Assembly: GCA_037957365.1 (NCBI GenBank)
Contig: JARHVA010007806.1
Location: forward strand, 303,501 to 367,500
DNA length: 64,000 nt
Reading direction: 5' to 3'
DNA from: Torreya grandis
Taxonomy: Eukaryota; Streptophyta; Pinopsida; Cupressales; Taxaceae
The notes below the pieces were generated by a model. It was given only the letters and a program-made list of their open reading frames with translations, was not told the DNA's origin and ran no database searches. Positions 47,017 through 57,631 of this stretch are shown piece after piece (positions within the stretch are counted from its first letter, which is position 1; the number at the start of each line of letters is the position of its first letter). The position numbers and the translations under genes were made by a program.

Positions 47017-49315
47017 TGTAGACACTAGAAAACTACACACTTGTAGTTTTTGATGACTAAATGTTTTAGGACCCCTTAAAACCCCCCTAAACCTTCTTAA
47101 CCCTTAACCAAACCCTCTTAACCTAACAAAATCACTATTCTCCTATTCACATAGTATTATTCAAAAATACTATTAGAAAGTACTATTCAAATGCACTATT
47201 CACTATAGGACCCACTATCACTATTCATGGTGACATGGCATGTGACATCACAAGTGACATAGAAGGTGATTTGGGAGGTGATATGGCATGTGAGTGTCTT
47301 AAAAGTTAGGTGGATTGATGTGGGACATCATACCCTACTTGGGACCCTTTCCTAAGGTTCTTAATGACCTCATTTAAGCATCACAAGGGTCCTCCCTTGA
47401 AATATGGAAAATTTCCCCTTAAGGGGCCATCATTAAACATATATTTTGTCTTCACACATGAAAATGGGCTTAAAAATGGGATACCCACCTTTTTAGTGCT
47501 TTTTAAAATACAAAGGGCATTATATCCTCCCATTTTTGACTTTTTAACCCAAACGGGAGACCCATGATCAAGGTGGGAATCCCACCACCCTCATATTTTG
47601 ACTCATTGATGCACCTACATGGAAAATGGTGCCACATGTTTTGGGGAATCTCTTTAAGTGCTTTGATGAAGATTAAAAAAGGGTGGTGAAATGTCTTTTA
47701 ACCTCATTTAGGTGCATGTGCATGATTCCCATTAACAATTGGACTCATGTGCAAGGTAAGAGACACACCAACCTAAATGGGAGACCCATGATCAATGTGG
47801 GAATACCACCACCCTCATATTTTGACTCATTCATGTAGCCACATGGAAAATTATGCCACATTTTATGGGAAATCTCTTTAAGTGCATGTATGAAGACAAG
47901 AAAGCGTGGTGAAAAGTCCTTTGACCTCATTTAGACCCATGTGCATGATTCCTATTCAAAATTAGACTCATATACAAGGTTAGAGACACACCAAACCAAA
48001 TGGGAGATCTATGATAAAGGTGGGAATCCCACCACCCTCATAATTTGACTCATTCATGTACCCACATGGAAAATTATGCCACATTTTATGGTACATCTCT
48101 TTAAGTGCTTGTATAAAGACAAGAAAGCATGGTGAAAAGTCTTTTGACCTCATTTAGACCCATGTGCATGATTCCTATTCAAAATTAGACCCATGTATAA
48201 GGTTAGAGAAAAACCAAAAAAAATGGGAGATCCATGATAAAGGTGGTAATCCCACCACCTTCATTATTTTACTCATTCATGCACCATATGGGAAATGGCA
48301 TCATACTTCTACTATTCCCTCTTTTGGCATGGTTCTTGACAACAAATGCTATAAATACCCCCCTCTCCTTCACCCAAAGAATTTGGAAATTAGTCTTTGG
48401 TTATTAACATCTTGTTATAGGTATTTTAATAATGTCATAATTTTGTATATCATCTACATCTTGGAGAAAAATAATTCAAAGCAATGAAGCTTTGTCGAAA
48501 TTGCCATGGGATTCCGTCATCACATCATCAACAACATCAACCACATCAACAAGCCTCAAGGTAACCTTATTTGTTTTTTATTTTAGTTCTTTAATTAATT
48601 CCTTCCTTTTATTACCTTGAAATTTACCCCCTAATCCACTTTCCATCTTAATCCATTGACCTCCTTTACCACCTTTGCCATTGTAATTCCATTTACCTCC
48701 TTTGCCCTCTTTGCACCTTTGCCACCTTCACCCTCTTTGACCCCTCATCCTTTTGATACCGTAGTTACTTATTATTTTATATTTTTCAACCATCCATCCC
48801 TCTCATTTTATTATATCAATCAACCCCAACAAAACCATTCTTTTTACCCTTATCAAATTACCAAACCAAAAACCACAACCTTGCCTTAACCAATTTCCAG
48901 CATTAGTATAATCAAACTAGTTGCTTCATTTTGGTTAACATAGTAAATAATATAATTTTATCAATTAATTTGCCATCATTTTATATATTTTATTTCAATT
49001 TTATATTAATTTAAGTCAAATATATTTGTTTTATCATTTTCACTTAAGTGTTTTAAAGAAGGTGGATTGACAACCTCGTACAAATCTTTGGCTTCTACGA
49101 TCTAGCTCGCTCTAGTCAATCCACCCATCTACTTGTATAAAAAATAAGTTTATTTTAGTGTTTTATTTTTTATATATTATTATCTTGATCCAAAGAGTAT
49201 CTCTCCACAATAACTTAGATTCAATGTCTACACATTCAACATGTATTCTTCCACACCCTTCTTAACTAGTTTCTTCTTTTCACACTTAAGAAAAAGTGAA
49301 AATTAGATAGAAACA
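47017..49315 (+). repeat. Element D 3' LTR
   Basis: This 2299-bp LTR starts TGTAGACACTAG and ends ATAGAAACA. It is 232 bp longer than the 5' copy because it has four rather than three copies of the 222-bp unit. TATAAATA is at 48350-48357. The open frames 30709-30939 and 48656-48889 are the two LTR copies of the same chance frame. Confidence 0.9.
47545..48300. repeat. LTR-internal tandem repeat, about 222 bp, four copies
   Basis: GGGAGACCCATGATC-like blocks occur at about 47558, 47780, 48002 and 48224, followed each time by GGTGGGAATCCCACCACCCT or a close variant. Confidence 0.85.
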
Positions 49316-51309
49316 CTAGCATAGTAAAATATTCACACAAGCATAAAATAAAGACACAAAAATAACCATTACAGTCCAAAATGGATATGGGCATATGGAC
49401 ATAAATGAGGGTTATACAGACATCAAATAATGGGTGCATGGACATCAAAATTAAGCCCCATAAAGTAGCCATTTCTTTTGAAATGAAGGCAAATCAATGA
49501 TGCACATTAATTCATACATCTAGATCCAATCATTTGAGATAATTCAAAAGTTTAGAATAGAAAACAAAGGTAGAAAGTGGCATGATCTATCTAAAAGGAT
49601 ATTTATCCAATGGTATGCAGTATAAGCTTGAGGTAGTGGGCATAGACAGATCCAATGATGTGCACACAATTATACACAAATATCTAATGATGAGAAATGA
49701 GTCAAAGAGTCAGAGGCTATAGATCAAAGTCTCAATTTAATTCATATATTTATATATAAATTCAAGGATTTATCATATCCTAGGTATCAATAAGGAAAAG
49801 ATAGTTTGGAACAAATTGATAGGTCTGAGTTGGAAATCAACAACCAATAAACAAAGGGCAAATCAAAAATATTTTGGTGGAGGCTGATGAACCAATTTTT
49901 GACCTAGGTGAATGAAGTATTCAAATAACCATGACACCATTATATCTTGGTCAATAATATACATAGTCATATAGGAAAGATGGTCAAGGATAAAGCTCTA
50001 TCACCATTAAAATTTAGATAAGACCTTTAGTCGATAATTTAGAACCTATCAGCCCTATTACAAGATTACTCAATTGAAGTGTTCATTATTTTTCTAGATT
50101 AAATATCCTCACATGAAGTATGTTATTTTATCTCACATGTTTTAGAGGAAAAATAGGCCTTTTTGGGCCTAATATAGAGATCAACCAAGACAAAATGTCT
50201 ATAAAACTTTCATGGATATTATGACTATGTGAAATCCAATATATTGGGTTTCTTTTCAATCTATGGTGTACTTAAGTTCAAGTTAAAATAATTATAGACA
50301 TGAATGTGATTATGGGGAAGTGTTTCATTTTTTGATATGGTCACATTTTTGATAAATAGGTACATATGGCCATCCAAATCAGATGTGGCATGAAGTTGTC
50401 AATTTTGAGATATTAGAAGTTTGTCCTCATCAGTAGATCAAGTAGAAGGTGGCATGAAGTTCCAAGGAGGAGACCTAGTGGATAGGTAAGGTCAATTGTA
50501 ATTAAATTCTATTACAAATCTTTTAAAATATTGATTCCTTCTTGATAAGATCATGACTCAACAACCTTGAATTGATGTTAATCCATCATAGCTTCCCCTC
50601 TCTTCTTCCCCTTTTCTATATATGCTCCATCTTATTCCACATTATATCTCTCTCTGGAATTTTTTAGATAATAAATCTCTAATATTTTTAGAGAAATAGA
50701 TTCTTATGCTTTGGCTTCCTCAAGATATGCCAAAATTTATACGGTAACACTTTTTGATGTAATAAAGACTAAATTTCAATAGTTTTTGTAAGCTGAATTA
50801 AAGTGTGTTATATGAATTCATGTATTGTGGTTAAGTGAATATATTATTTCCTTGCCTATGTCTTCATTAAGTTATTTATAGTCTTCATAAGTCATTGTAA
50901 GTGCAATATATAGTTTATCAATTAGCTTGAAAGTTGATATCTACCCTCTCATGCTAGTTTAATAGCTGGTCAATGCCTTATTATGAAATAATTATGTGGG
51001 ACTAATATTATTTGGTCTTGAATGTGTCTTATAGTGTGTATTTTTCAAAGTATAAGTGTTTCAATTATTGATGCATCACCTTATTTTGTATGCTTTGATA
51101 TATTTTTGTTACTCTTTCTCCCCTTTTCTAAGCAACTGTTAGTTTAGATATGGTTTAGGTGATAGATCTAGAAGAAGGGACTTCTCCAGAGGTTTGACCC
51201 AAGTTTAGATGACCCACAACCTAGGGTCATACCCATGTTATACTATATTTGTGTATGAGGATTTGAATAATCTCCTTACTTAGCTATGGTGCAATCTAGG
51301 ATACCAATA
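49316..51309 (+). repeat. Element E 5' LTR, right arm
   Basis: It continues the E LTR where 29297 stopped. CTAGCATAGTAAAATATTCA here aligns with CTAGTAGAGTAAGACATTCA in the intact 3' LTR (about 58004). It ends GGATACCAATA (3' copy GGACACTAACA). A TATA-like box TATATATG is at 50617-50624. Several TAGATCCAATGGTGTG-like motifs recur in both copies. Confidence 0.88.
50617..50624 (+). promoter_or_regulatory. Putative TATA box of the element E LTR
   Basis: CTATATATGCTCC stands after a CT-rich run. The 3' LTR has CTATGTATATTCC at 59311. Confidence 0.45.
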
Positions 51310-51330
51310 ATTTTGGCATGCCTGGTGGAA
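51310..51330 (+). other. Element E primer-binding site
   Basis: ATTTTGGCATGCCTGGTGGA starts right after the LTR end and differs from the C and D sites at few positions. Confidence 0.7.
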
Positions 51331-51559
51331 ATTTTTTTCCTTGGTATAGTTAAAGTTTAAATATTGATAAGAATAAATTTTAGCAATAGGAGACATATAC
51401 CATCATAAAAATCTAAATATTCTTCAAGTTTTAGTAGCATTATCTAGATAGTGCTTTCATGCCAAAGATTACTACAAGATCAATAAGTAAATGTACTCCT
51501 TTTAAACACATTGAATTTCCTTCAATTTCTTATAAAAATTAAGATTCAATAGGATAATT

Positions 51560-52990
51560 ACTTATCCTCAAAGGAAATATTCATCTCCTATTCATCTTAT
51601 TGTCTTAGTCTAAGCTATTGTCCCCATTACCCAAATGGTTATCAGGAATCAAGTTTTTTTTCCATTCAATAGGGGAAGTCCCCTAAATTTAGCCTAATAT
51701 GATGGAAAAACTATATACCCTTAAGATTATTCATTTTTTTATAATAATGGGATAAAACAAATACTATTGAGCATATCCAAGATGTTTCCAACCTTTTTTC
51801 TATTCACAATGTTGTTCAAGATAATCTGACTATCACATTACTTGTTTCTTCCTTTAAAAGAAAAACATTACAAAGGTATAGGAATATTCCTTTGACCTTC
51901 ATTTCTACATTATATGACTTAGGTGCAGCCTTAGTCATGAAATTTTAAGACAAATATGATCATCTATCCTTATTTGAATAGTTTATTGCCATTAAAAGGT
52001 ACCCCCACAAATTCATTTCTAACTTCAATCTTAGATTCAAAAAGACATGGACTAGGATACCTACATTGGTCACACCATCTTGAGAATATGCATTATTATA
52101 TTTTTTAAAAGCCCCTAATTCTGATATTAGTTTGATGATATAGTCCATAGGTGGTAATACTTTACCAAATGCCTATGATCTTGAAATAAGAGCAGAGAAA
52201 AACTTGATACAAGTTGGTAAACTTTATCTAAGGCCTCTAATGCATATTCTCCTAGAATTATAACCTATTCTACCCCCTCAATTTCTTCAAATCCCATCTA
52301 TAGCTCTTATTCCATCTCCTAAAACACAAGTTGTAACCCCTTCTAATCATTTTAGTGAGATTAGATATTTTAAAATTATGTTTCAAGATTTTGAAAATGA
52401 GATAGTTTAACTCAAGAAACCATAGTACTAGGGTAGGCCTTATAAAAAACAAAACCAAAACACCTATCAGCCCTCTAATAATCAAAGGCCTTATTATCAA
52501 CCTTTTATAGAAAATAGACAACCCTATCAATCTCAAAGATACATAACCCAAGCTAAACCATATTTATCCCTTGACCCTAATTTACCCTCTAGTTTAAAAT
52601 CCATTATTCCCACACCTCCTCAAAACAACTTGATGCAAGATCAAAGTTGGTAGCCTTTTAATCCCAATAATATGTAAAACCAAGCATTGGTATCACAAGA
52701 TATTATTATGCCAAAAATGACACAAGAATATTTTTCTCTTTAATGAGGTCAGTATTAAGAGACAAATTTGGTACCCCAAGGAGATGATCAAAAAGTTCAA
52801 GGGCAGCCTAATGCCATTAATGTGAATTGTTAAATAGATGATCATGTTGCATTCAATTAGATTGATGAGACTAACAATATAAGTGTTCAATTTTTAGCTC
52901 TAACTAGAGTTAGAAGAATAAATATTGAGGAATATCAATATGTGATAAATAATTCTAGTAATTTTAATATTATTCCCAATAATATCAAAG
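51560..52990 (+). pseudogene. gag: Element E Gag polyprotein, decayed
   Basis: One frame reads EHIQDVSNLFSIHNVVQDNL, then YRNIPLTFISTLYDLGAALV (51880) and FNLRFKKTWTRIPTLVTPS (52020). EYALLYFLKAPNSDISLMI follows at 52085, then LPNAYDLEIRAEKNLIQVGK (52165). This is the typical Tat capsid core, with stops where Gln or Trp is expected. The region after 52300 is Pro/Gln/Asn-rich. The first part (51560-51700) is unclear. The family differs from A and D. Confidence 0.78.
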
Positions 52991-53339
52991 ATCAACTTAT
53001 TTACCCTATAGCATAAAAGAATCAGAATGCGAAAATTGGGAAGATCCCTCAAGTACCTCTGATTAGATAACAACTAGTGGTTCTCAAAGTGTATCCAAAT
53101 GTTAGTAGAACTTGAATTAGTATAATATATTAGATGAATAAATCTAATATTATCATTAACACATGAGATTCACTTTCTATTCTAGGGTAAAAAGACATGC
53201 TCATCCAAGAGCTTTAAGCTCTCAAGGTGTTTCAAGAACCAATTAAGTAATAAATTGTTGTTTTAGATAATTTATACCAACCAACCAAGCAACAAGATCA
53301 ACATGTACATAAAATGACAAAGGTAGACAAAAACAATGT

Positions 53340-53680
53340 CAAATAAAATAAGAATCCTCTTTTTTACCTCTCTTTGATAGTTGGTGACAATTTAGTTCAT
53401 AATTGTATGGTGGATAGTGAAGCCAATAGCACTGTCATGCCTAAACAAATTGCAAATAAGCTTGGTCTTGTCTATGAACCAAATACTAAAGGATTATTGA
53501 AACTATATGGGTTAACAACAAAGATAGTAGGCATCATCAAATATCTAAAGTTGACACTATATGTTTTTCCCAATGTTATCATTCAACAAGATGTAGTTGT
53601 AGTGGACTTACCTCCCTATTCTGCCATGTGTCTTTCAAGAGACTTTACGTCAAATATTAGAGGATAATTATCAGTTGATT
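53340..53680 (+). pseudogene. Element E aspartic protease, active site altered
   Basis: The 97-codon open frame at 53374-53667 reads HNCMVDSEANSTVMPKQIAN, then GIIKYLKLTLYVFPNVIIQQ and VVVDLPPYSAMCLSRDFTSN. The family motif is D-S-G; here the Gly is Glu (DSE at 53413), probably inactivating. The LPP...LSRD block is the usual second half (LPPAYG..LGRDW). It lies about 300 bp before the archaeal-type RNase H. Confidence 0.82.
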
Positions 53681-53959
53681 AGACATATTTGATGTTTATG
53701 ACTAGACATAGTACTAAGGTAATAATACATTATGAACTTATTACACATATCCATTTAGAGCCATAAATGCCAAGTATGGTGAACATTAATTTTAATATCT
53801 CAGATGAGGTGCTATAAAATAATAAAGTAAACATTGAATCACCTCTATATGGAGTTACATATTAATTGCTTGATTAATTGGCCTAATATTTTCACGAGCA
53901 TGATCCTTATAATTTAATTAAATAAAAAATACTTGGTGTTTATTTCCTTCATGAAAAAG

Positions 53960-54400
53960 ATACACCAATTCCATCCTTGATGAAGGATGATGACTCTAGT
54001 GATGGCCTATGGAAACTATACTTTGATGGATCAAGGAATAAAAATGACACTAAAAATAGAATGATGTTGATTTATCTAGATAATCAAAGTTATTTATCTT
54101 CTCTGAAGTTTCATTTTGGTTGTTCAAACAATGTTGTTGAATATGAAACACTAGTTCATGGTTTACAATGGGAAAGAAAGATAAAGGTCAATACCTTACA
54201 AGTCTTTGGTGATAGTGAATTGGTAGTCCAATAGGTAAGAGGTCTAAATATATGTAAGAATCCATTTATTAGGTATTATAAACATAGAGTATGGTACTTC
54301 TTAAATGCTTTCAATATTTCAATATTTATGCCATATCAAGAAATGATAACAAACATGTAGATAGGTTGGCTAACATTGGGTTATAATTCAATATCCTAGA
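53960..54400 (+). pseudogene. Element E archaeal-type RNase H, placed before RT
   Basis: The open frame 53977-54234 reads GLWKLYFDGSRNKNDTKNRM, then FGCSNNVVEYETLVHGLQ and VNTLQVFGDSELVVQ. The Asp of FDGS, the Glu of VEYETL and the Asp of FGDSELVV are kept. The frame goes on past a stop with VRGLNICKNPFIRYYKHRVW. In element D the same domain lies after RT and RNase H. The early position is known from some Tat elements. Confidence 0.85.
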
Positions 54401-55690
54401 TGATATAAGGAATGAAAAGGTTCAGTCACACATCAAAGTGGTTTTAAGACCTTCTATTCTAGAAAACCATTTCAATTGGCAAGTGTTTCAATATGATAAT
54501 CAAATTGTTAGGTTCTTTCAAGAAGAAGCTGAATTTTCCTCAAGGAACCAAGACAAACTCTTATAGTAGTATGGTGATCAGATTTTGTAATTGAAGAAAA
54601 ATAAGTTGCCTAAAGGGTTGGTCACACTATACAATATATTTAGCATATATGATGAGTTGAGAAAATAAAAATTTTCATTATCAAAAAATGAGAAACACTA
54701 TACAAATGTGGAAATTATAACTGGTAAGAATTTGAAGATAGGCAAAGTTTGCACTCCTTTAGAAAAATAAATTCTCATTAAATTATGCTCAATTTTTTTA
54801 GATGACTTTACATGGTAGTATAGTGACTTCAAAGTATTTTATCCAAGTCTATTTCAACACACCATTGAGTTATAAGATGAGACTAAGCCATTAAGATAAA
54901 GACAAAGGACTATTAGTCCAAAGTTTGAGACTTTGATGAGAGTGGAGCTTCACAAGCTCATTGAGCTAGCTATAATATTTCTAATTAAGACTTAACTTGG
55001 GTGATAAATATTATTATAATATATAAAAATAATGGTGAGATTAGACTGTGTGTTGATTTTTGTGACTTGAACAAAGATTACTTTAAAGACCACTATCCAT
55101 TACCATCAATGGAATAAATTTTATAGTTAGTTGCAGGTTCAAAAAGGTTCCCCTTGTTGGATGGCTATAGTGGTTGCAATAATATTTTGGTCAAAGAAGA
55201 AGACCAATTCAAAACAACCTTCACCATAAGGTGGGGGACATTTTCATATATAAATATGCCTTTGGTTTATCTAATGCTGTAAAAAAAATCTATAAAACCA
55301 TGGATATGGCATTCCAAGGTCTCCTCAACAAGTTTATATTCATTTATTTAGATGACATAACAGTGTTCTCTAAGAATGTAGATGAGCTCATGATTCACCT
55401 CAATCAAGTGTTTTAAAGGTGGACATAATTTGGGGTGTCTCTTAATCCAAAAAAGTGTGTTTTCTCTATTTAAGAATGCAGGCTTCTTGGACATGTCATT
55501 TTAAAACATATTACAATTATATATCTTGATATGATATATTTAATTCTTGTAGTTACCTTGCTTAAACATAAGAAATATTTACAAAGATTCTTAGGCAAGA
55601 TCAATTTTATAAAATGGTATATTTTATATTTTAACACTTTAGCTAAGACACTTATAGCCATGATAAATAACGCTTAGAGTTTCAACTGCT
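54400..55690 (+). pseudogene. pol: Element E reverse transcriptase, decayed
   Basis: The linker reads KKNKLPKGLVTLYNIFSIYD (54596), then KNLKIGKVCTPLEK and FLDDFTW.YSDFKVFYPSLF (54797). KFETLMRVELHKLIELA is followed by the palm pieces RLDCVLIFVT and VQKGSPCWMAIVV in shifted frames. The open frame 55231-55416 has YAFGLSNAVKKIYKTMDMAF and the intact catalytic box YLDD at 55345-55356. FSKNVDELMIHLNQVF and the LNPKKC-like block (55440) follow. Multiple stops and shifts are present. Confidence 0.85.
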
Positions 55691-56200
55691 CTAAGGAAGG
55701 AGTGAGGAGATTTTAATAGATCAATAAATCCATAGATAGTGTTCCTACACTCCTAAACCATAATTTTACAAGGATTTATTCTTGTATACCTATGATAACA
55801 TTGACACAATTTTAGGTTTTCTCCTACATTAGAATCAAGAGGATTTAGATAATTCAATAACCTTATTCAGTCAAGGCTTGGAAGAATATGAATCAAGTTA
55901 CTCTTTGGTTGATAAGCATGTAATTTCAGTTATAAGGTCTCTCAATAAGTTTAGATACTTATTATCCAATAATAAGATAAATATGATGGTTTCAAATCCA
56001 AGTATCAAATATTTTATCTTGAACAAGGATATAAATGAAAAAAGATTTGGTTAGATAACCAAGTTAATGGAGTATGATGTAGAGATCAAGGTCACAAAGC
56101 TGGCTAGAGGCAAAGGACTTTATGAACATCTAGGCCAAGACTTGAAAGAGGCTAATTGAGTAGTTATGGTGTTAAATGATGAAGAAGTTGTAACTAATCA
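55690..56200 (+). pseudogene. Element E RNase H (RT-linked), decayed
   Basis: DNIDTILGFLLH.NQEDLDN and SQGLEEYESSYSLVDKHVIS (55880) are followed by SLNKFRYLLSNNKINMMVS, LNKDINEKRFG.ITKLMEYD (56020) and VEIKVTKLARGKGLYEHLGQ. This is the standard RNase H-like domain of this Tat family. The frame is long and only lightly broken. Confidence 0.8.
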
Positions 56201-57430
56201 CACCTCAAATTCCATCCATTCCAATACATGGTAATATACCTCTAGAATGGTGTTTATCCTTCTCATTTGACCCCTTCAAAAAGTAAATATTTTAGATTGT
56301 ATTCAATTCCTTTTCTCATTGATAGTGTTTTGTTCAAAAGAGATATTAATGGCATGTTACTAAGATGCATAAATCTAGGTCAAACACAAAGATTAATTGA
56401 GAAATTTTATGATGGACATGGTGGAGGTCATTATTTAGCTAGAATAATAGCCAACAAGATCATGAGAGGTAGGTATTATTGGCCAAACATATTTGGTGAT
56501 TGTCATGCATGGGTTATAAAATGCAAAAAATGTGCTATGTTTGTTGTAAAGTTAAAACTTGCATCTTTACCTCTACAACTAATTGCAATGATTAAACCCT
56601 TTGTTCAATGAGGATTATAACTTATTGGCCTTATTATCCCACCTTCAAGCTCAAGACATAAATGGTTATTGACTGCTACAAATTATTTTACTAGATGGAT
56701 AAGAGTAGTGGCATTGAAAGAAGCCACTGAGTCTAATGTTCTATATTTCTATGAAGGTTTACTTAATAGATTTGGAATCCATTAAAACATTATTTATGAC
56801 AATGTTATGGCCTTTGTGGGGTCTAAAATAAGCCAATGGGTAGTGTTTTTCTTATTAATTCATGAAATTATTATTCACAAGGCAATGGCCTTGCTGAGTC
56901 TACTAATAATAACCTATTGAAGATCATTAGAAGGACTATTGAAAATAATCATAGGTCATGACATCTGAAATTGAAGTTTGCTTTATGAGATGATAGTATT
57001 ACCTATAAGAAATCAATATCCAATTTTCCATACAAACAAGTATATGGTAAGGAAGAAAGAATGACCATTTCTCTTAAATTTAATACTTTGGAACTAATGC
57101 ATGAACTTGAGATTTTGGAGAATGAGCCAATGGAAATTAGATATGCTAAGCTCATGGAGTTAGAAGAGACAAGACATTAGTCCATATTGGTCATGGAATC
57201 CCTTCAAGCACAAGTGAAGAAACCTTTTGACAAAGGACCTTCTTCAAGAAACTTCAAAGAGGGAGATTTTGTCCTTAAGTGAGATGAGGATATATCTAAG
57301 CCAAGAAGGCATAAAAAATTTGACTCTCTTTTTGAAACACTACTATTGAGGAAGCTAAGTTCCCTATATATAGTTAAATTGGTCTTGTTTTCTTCCAAGT
57401 GTTGTTCTGACACATTAGGTTATACTATTT
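56200..57430 (+). pseudogene. Element E integrase, decayed
   Basis: The open frame 56267-56611 gives the zinc-binding region: IEKFYDGHGGGHYLARIIAN, GRYYWPNIFGDCHAWVIKCK and KC (His, His, Cys, Cys kept). The core continues PPSSSRHKWLLTATNYFTRW (56640), IIYDNVMAFVGSKISQWVV (second Asp, about 56800) and GNGLAESTNNNLLKIIRRTI (Glu, about 56890). The first catalytic Asp falls at a shift near 56615 and is not seen. The C-terminal part to about 57430 is fragmentary (minus-strand frames there are shadows). Confidence 0.82.
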
Positions 57431-57631
57431 TGTCCTAAATAAGTGCTTTGTTTGCACATTTACTTTGATTAGGTTAGTTTTTCTTTCTTGTTTATTTTTT
57501 CCCTATTTGGTATAATTCATTGTCCTTGCAAGTCAATACAGTTTATTGAATTCATGGATCAATATAATGTAAATGGTTTGATTTTTCAAGCATAAAAAGC
57601 ATGCTATCCAATCAATTCAAGTCACCAAATA
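57430..57631 (+). other. Element E short 3' untranslated stretch
   Basis: About 200 bp between the end of integrase and the 3' LTR. No clear polypurine tract is visible before the LTR start at 57632 (preceding bases GTCACCAAATA). Confidence 0.5.

Larger units (their letters stand above)
29298..49315 (+). mobile_element. Element D: 20-kb Tat-lineage LTR retrotransposon nested in the 5' LTR of E
   Basis: LTRs at 29298-31364 and 47017-49315, a primer site at 31365 and a purine-rich stretch before the 3' LTR bound an 18-kb body. The body holds gag (32256-34330), linker, protease, G-patch-like part, RT, RNase H, archaeal-type RNase H and integrase (to about 40390). A further 6.6 kb follows without recognised genes. 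Large size and a long 3' non-pol region are usual for the Tat/Ogre lineage. All frames are broken. It is the same family as element A on the other strand and is younger than E, into which it jumped. Confidence 0.9.

Noticed and set aside
47545..48300. Regular repeats that could be mistaken for a CRISPR array
   Set aside because: The unit is about 222 bp, degenerate, without unique spacers, and lies inside a plant LTR.
30709..48889. Similar 76/77-codon frames at 30709-30939 and 48656-48889 looking like a conserved gene pair
   Set aside because: They are the same site in the two LTRs of element D, so their similarity follows from LTR duplication.
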